This document shows, in pieces, positions 6,569-8,832 of a stretch of 8,832 nucleotides of DNA. This stretch comes from CAYUXF01 sp964448755 (lineage in GTDB: Bacteria > Margulisbacteria > Termititenacia > Termititenacales > CAYUXF01): positions 1 through 8,832 of the forward strand of contig CAYUXF010000066.1 of NCBI GenBank assembly GCA_964448755.1, read 5' to 3'. The notes under the pieces were generated by a model. It was not told where the DNA came from. It ran no database searches and was given only the letters and a program-made list of their open reading frames with translations. Numbering within the stretch: position 1 is the stretch's first letter; each line of letters opens with the position of its first letter. The position numbers and the translations under genes were made by a program.

Positions 6569-7297
6569 ATGTTGTATATACAGAGAAAAAACGCCGCAGT
6601 AACTTTTTTAAATGATGAAATCTTTTATAATGCATATGCGTTGACAGTTTGTCGTGGACTATTAGATAAAGGCAAATGGAATAATGTACTGGGGGAGTAT
6701 AGAAAACTTTTACTTGTTGGAATAGACGAGGAAATGCTTTTTTATACAGAAATAGAGTTTAATTTAGCAATGATTGAACTTAATGAACAAGAAAACCCTG
6801 ATCTGAACAAAGTGGAGCGCGTTCTTTCGACAATAATAGAAAATGATATTACAACAATAGAAGTAAAGCGTGTTGTAAAGTTTATTCTTAGCTATGTATG
6901 TTATTTAAAAAATCCAATTGAGGAAATTCAAAGAAGCGAAGCTATTTTAGAACAAATTTTTAAAACCAAAACCACAATAGATATATTTAAATATTTGGAA
7001 AATGATACACTTCCATATTTTCATAAGGCATCAGTTGAGTTATTAATTAAGGCCAAGAATTTTTATGAACAAGAAAAAAGAGGGACAAAAGAAAAACAGG
7101 AAAGCGCTTTTGCTGTTTTTAGTGGGCTTTCAGAATCGTTGGTGACTATACCGCAACAACGATCTAGCAGTGTAGCAAAAGATAATATAGGGAAATCAAT
7201 AGAAGAAATGTATAAAGCGGGGAGAAAAATCTTAACAAAGAGAAAAAGTCTTAATGATAGATTATTGGGTTGGATAGAACAGATAAAAAACAGGTAA
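6569..7297 (+). CDS. unrecognised 242-aa helical protein, AT-rich gene
   Basis: I do not recognise this gene. The ATG has a good ribosome site (AAGGGAAG, 5 nt upstream). There is no signal peptide or clear membrane span, so a cytoplasmic protein is likely. The predicted character is almost entirely alpha-helical: helices such as WNNVLGEYRKLLL (37-49), FNLAMIELNEQ (64-74) and KVERVLSTIIEN (81-92) suggest helix pairs of the TPR or solenoid kind, though no clean TPR consensus is seen. A charged KRGTKEKQE segment (170-178) and a polar linker (around 196-206, QQRSSSVAKDN) precede a basic C-terminal helix rich in Lys/Arg. GC is about 30% in the lines counted, against roughly 45% in gyrA, which suggests a different history or weak constraint. 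The gene converges on nifU with a 27-nt gap. A real gene is likely because of length and ribosome site; no function is proposed. Confidence 0.75.
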   Translation: MLYIQRKNAAVTFLNDEIFYNAYALTVCRGLLDKGKWNNVLGEYRKLLLVGIDEEMLFYTEIEFNLAMIELNEQENPDLNKVERVLSTIIENDITTIEVKRVVKFILSYVCYLKNPIEEIQRSEAILEQIFKTKTTIDIFKYLENDTLPYFHKASVELLIKAKNFYEQEKRGTKEKQESAFAVFSGLSESLVTIPQQRSSSVAKDNIGKSIEEMYKAGRKILTKRKSLNDRLLGWIEQIKNR

Positions 7298-7324
7298 ATT
7301 AAATCAGCCAATGATCAATGATTT

Positions 7325-8302
7325 TTAATAAAGATTTACTTTTAGAGTGGCGTCAATCTTTTCCTGCAAAATCGCTTCGATCATTTTTAATGTGGTACCA
7401 GTGCCGCTTTGACAGCCCTGACAGGCGCCCTTGTAGATGATCTTAATCTGATTATCTTCTATATCGGCAAGCTCAACACCGCCTTGGTCTTTGGCAAGAA
7501 TTGGCGACACGAATTTGTTTAAAACATCTTCAACGATTTTCATCTTTTTGGCCGGAGGCAGCTGGGCAAAAGGAACTGCTTCTTGAGTTGGGCTGTCGGC
7601 AAATTTTTTCTGAGAATCAAAATAACCGCTGGCCATCTTTTCCCGAGTGTCCTGCAAAATATCAATCAGATAATATTTTCTTTGCTCATGCCCGCCGGGC
7701 TTGATGCAGGATTTGCAGTATCCGCCGGCCTTAGTGTAATTGGTGATTTCTTCGACGGTTTTCAGGTCGTTGAGCCGAATGGCATCCACAATATCGCCAT
7801 AGGAGACTTGGGCGCACTCACAGACAATGTCCTGATTCTCGAGAGTTGAGATATCCACGTCTTTATACTTGGCTACTGCCCGTTTAATTACATCATAGGC
7901 CATAACGGAACAGTGCATTTTTTGTCCTGGGACAGCCGGTGTTTCCGGGTTGTCACGCAGAGATTTTTCCACATCAATATTGGTGATCTTCGAGGCCTCG
8001 TCTATACTTTTGCCGACACACATTTCGGCCATGGCATCGGCGGAGGCAATTGCGGTTCCGCAGCCGAAAGAAAGAAAACGAACATCTTTGATAATATTGG
8101 TTTTTTCATCAACCAGCCAGAAGAGCTGGATCTGATCGCCGCAGGAAGCATCCCCGTAGTCCGCAACGATCAACTTTAATTTTTTAGCATCGGCATCCTT
8201 TTGGGTGAATGAACCTCTGAACTTAGGATTATTCATGCGCTCCTGTACTTTTTTGGAGTAAGCCTCCCATAACCCTTTGCCGATCAAGTTTTCTTTTGCC
8301 AT
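7325..8302 (-). CDS. nifU: three-domain NifU-type Fe-S cluster assembly scaffold
   Basis: NifU is a scaffold on which Fe-S clusters are built from sulfur supplied by a cysteine desulfurase (NifS/IscS) and then passed to target proteins. It has 325 aa, near the roughly 310 of full-length NifU. The N-terminal IscU-like domain has ligands Cys54 (ASCGD, with Asp56), Cys81 (FGCGTAIAS) and Cys131 (KMHCSVMA). The central BFD-like [2Fe-2S] domain has Cys161-x-Cys163 and Cys196-x2-Cys199, separated by 32 residues. The C-terminal NifU domain has the CxxC at 294-297 (ACQGCQSGTGTT). A linker of about 50 residues (around 200-250) separates the last two. All expected cysteines are present, so the protein should be functional. 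No Shine-Dalgarno precedes the ATG. No desulfurase or nitrogenase gene is in view, and NifU alone does not imply nitrogen fixation. It lies 53 nt downstream of another leftward gene and may share its transcript. Confidence 0.95.
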   Translation of the reverse strand: MAKENLIGKGLWEAYSKKVQERMNNPKFRGSFTQKDADAKKLKLIVADYGDASCGDQIQLFWLVDEKTNIIKDVRFLSFGCGTAIASADAMAEMCVGKSIDEASKITNIDVEKSLRDNPETPAVPGQKMHCSVMAYDVIKRAVAKYKDVDISTLENQDIVCECAQVSYGDIVDAIRLNDLKTVEEITNYTKAGGYCKSCIKPGGHEQRKYYLIDILQDTREKMASGYFDSQKKFADSPTQEAVPFAQLPPAKKMKIVEDVLNKFVSPILAKDQGGVELADIEDNQIKIIYKGACQGCQSGTGTTLKMIEAILQEKIDATLKVNLY

Positions 8303-8355
8303 AAGATTATTTTGACATGTTTTTAACTAAAAATAAATTAATAGTAATAACTTGA

Positions 8356-8832
8356 TTATTTCCAGTACTGTTGGTCGGTTATTTCTACTAAAAAAAACTC
8401 AATAGAATCTTGAATGAAATTTGATACGTCAGAAAATAATGTACTTAGTTCCTTAAACGAAGTTTCATTATAAAAAGATGAAGTAGAGATAGCGGTAACC
8501 TCCAGGAGATTAAATTGAATATGCTCTGTCTGACGACAAATAAACGCAGAAAGATTTATTAGAGGTTTTTTATCTAGGTTAATAATAATGTTTTTGAGCG
8601 AAGAGAGGTTTTTGCCTGTCTCTTTGTTTTCAGAAGAGCCGGTAATTATTAATCCATAGTCAGCAGGCAATAATTTCTGGATGTTTTCTAAATTATGTAA
8701 TGCGTGATTCAGCTTTTTTGAAGTAAAGACCGGAATATTGTTCAAAAAATAAATATAAGTTTTAGATAATAGCTCGACGGTTTCACTAAAAGAATTTCTT
8801 ATAGTTTGAAATTCTTCAAAAGAAACGACCGG
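8356..8832 (-). CDS. unrecognised protein, 5' end beyond the right edge (at least 158 aa)
   Basis: A leftward frame ends at TAA 8356-8358 and stays open to the right edge, so the start is outside the window. The first possible start inside is a TTG at 8743-8745, but the 29 codons before it are also open and protein-like (for example FEEFQTIRNSFSETVELL), so a truncated longer gene is the better reading. The visible part mixes strands (YGLIITG, KNIIINLD) with a C-terminal helix-rich end (FKELSTLFSDVSNFIQDSIEFF) closing on VEITDQQYWK. A late 'F...IT(D)' ending and preceding hydrophobic strand recall the TIGR04255 family of uncharacterised proteins, from memory only. GC is about 30%, like the 242-aa gene and unlike nifU. 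No transmembrane segment is clear. Function unknown. Confidence 0.65.
   Translation of the reverse strand, partial: PVVSFEEFQTIRNSFSETVELLSKTYIYFLNNIPVFTSKKLNHALHNLENIQKLLPADYGLIITGSSENKETGKNLSSLKNIIINLDKKPLINLSAFICRQTEHIQFNLLEVTAISTSSFYNETSFKELSTLFSDVSNFIQDSIEFFLVEITDQQYWK

Noticed and set aside
7301..7326. AAATCA/TGATTT inverted repeat between the convergent 242-aa gene and nifU as a bidirectional terminator
   Set aside because: Only six pairs, one of them G-C, with a 12-nt loop. It is in the right place but too weak to call.
8312..8339. TTGACA at 8312-8317 as a rightward promoter
   Set aside because: It would fire against the flanking leftward genes, and the matching -10 (TAAATT) is only four of six at a short spacing.

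Overview
This is an 8.8 kb bacterial window, and most of it is housekeeping sequence. It carries a tightly packed rightward gene run, gyrB - gyrA - ychF - an unrecognised 244-codon gene, with gaps of 12, 2 and 9 nt. After a 74-nt AT-rich gap comes a second unrecognised rightward gene of 242 codons. The right end is leftward: a three-domain NifU-type Fe-S scaffold gene, convergent with the 242-codon gene, and upstream of it a gene cut by the right edge. At the left edge is the tail of one more rightward frame.

The organism cannot be named from this alone. The code looks standard: genes end in TAG, TGA and TAA, and Trp is read from TGG. GC is moderate in gyrB, gyrA, ychF and nifU (roughly mid-40s % by eye, from a few lines) and about 30% in the 242-codon gene and the right-edge gene. 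GyrB is the short form without the E. coli-type insert of about 170 residues. GyrA has a canonical GyrA box, so the pair is gyrase rather than topoisomerase IV. Compact spacing, mixed Shine-Dalgarno use and the NifU type would fit an uncultivated lineage such as the Patescibacteria, but this is a weak inference.

Layout: 2-115 C-terminal tail of an upstream frame, overlapping a possible gyrB promoter (35-63); 136-2136 gyrB; 2149-4647 gyrA; 4650-5750 ychF; 5760-6494 unknown gene with a possible Cys-His transglutaminase-like core; 6495-6568 AT-rich gap with a 12-codon mini-ORF; 6569-7297 unknown helical protein; 7325-8302 nifU on the minus strand; 8356-8832 minus-strand gene without its start. 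No tRNA, rRNA, CRISPR array, transposon or attachment site was seen.

GyrB and GyrA form the A2B2 enzyme that introduces negative supercoils, and YchF is a ribosome-associated ATPase; their shared transcription would be a growth-linked unit. NifU works in a separate pathway, Fe-S cluster assembly. I found no convincing new multi-gene system. The best leads are a natural Ser83-to-Leu equivalent in the GyrA quinolone pocket, a 23-residue acidic expansion inside the GyrB TOPRIM domain, the unrecognised gene riding behind ychF, and the two AT-rich unknown genes on either side of nifU.
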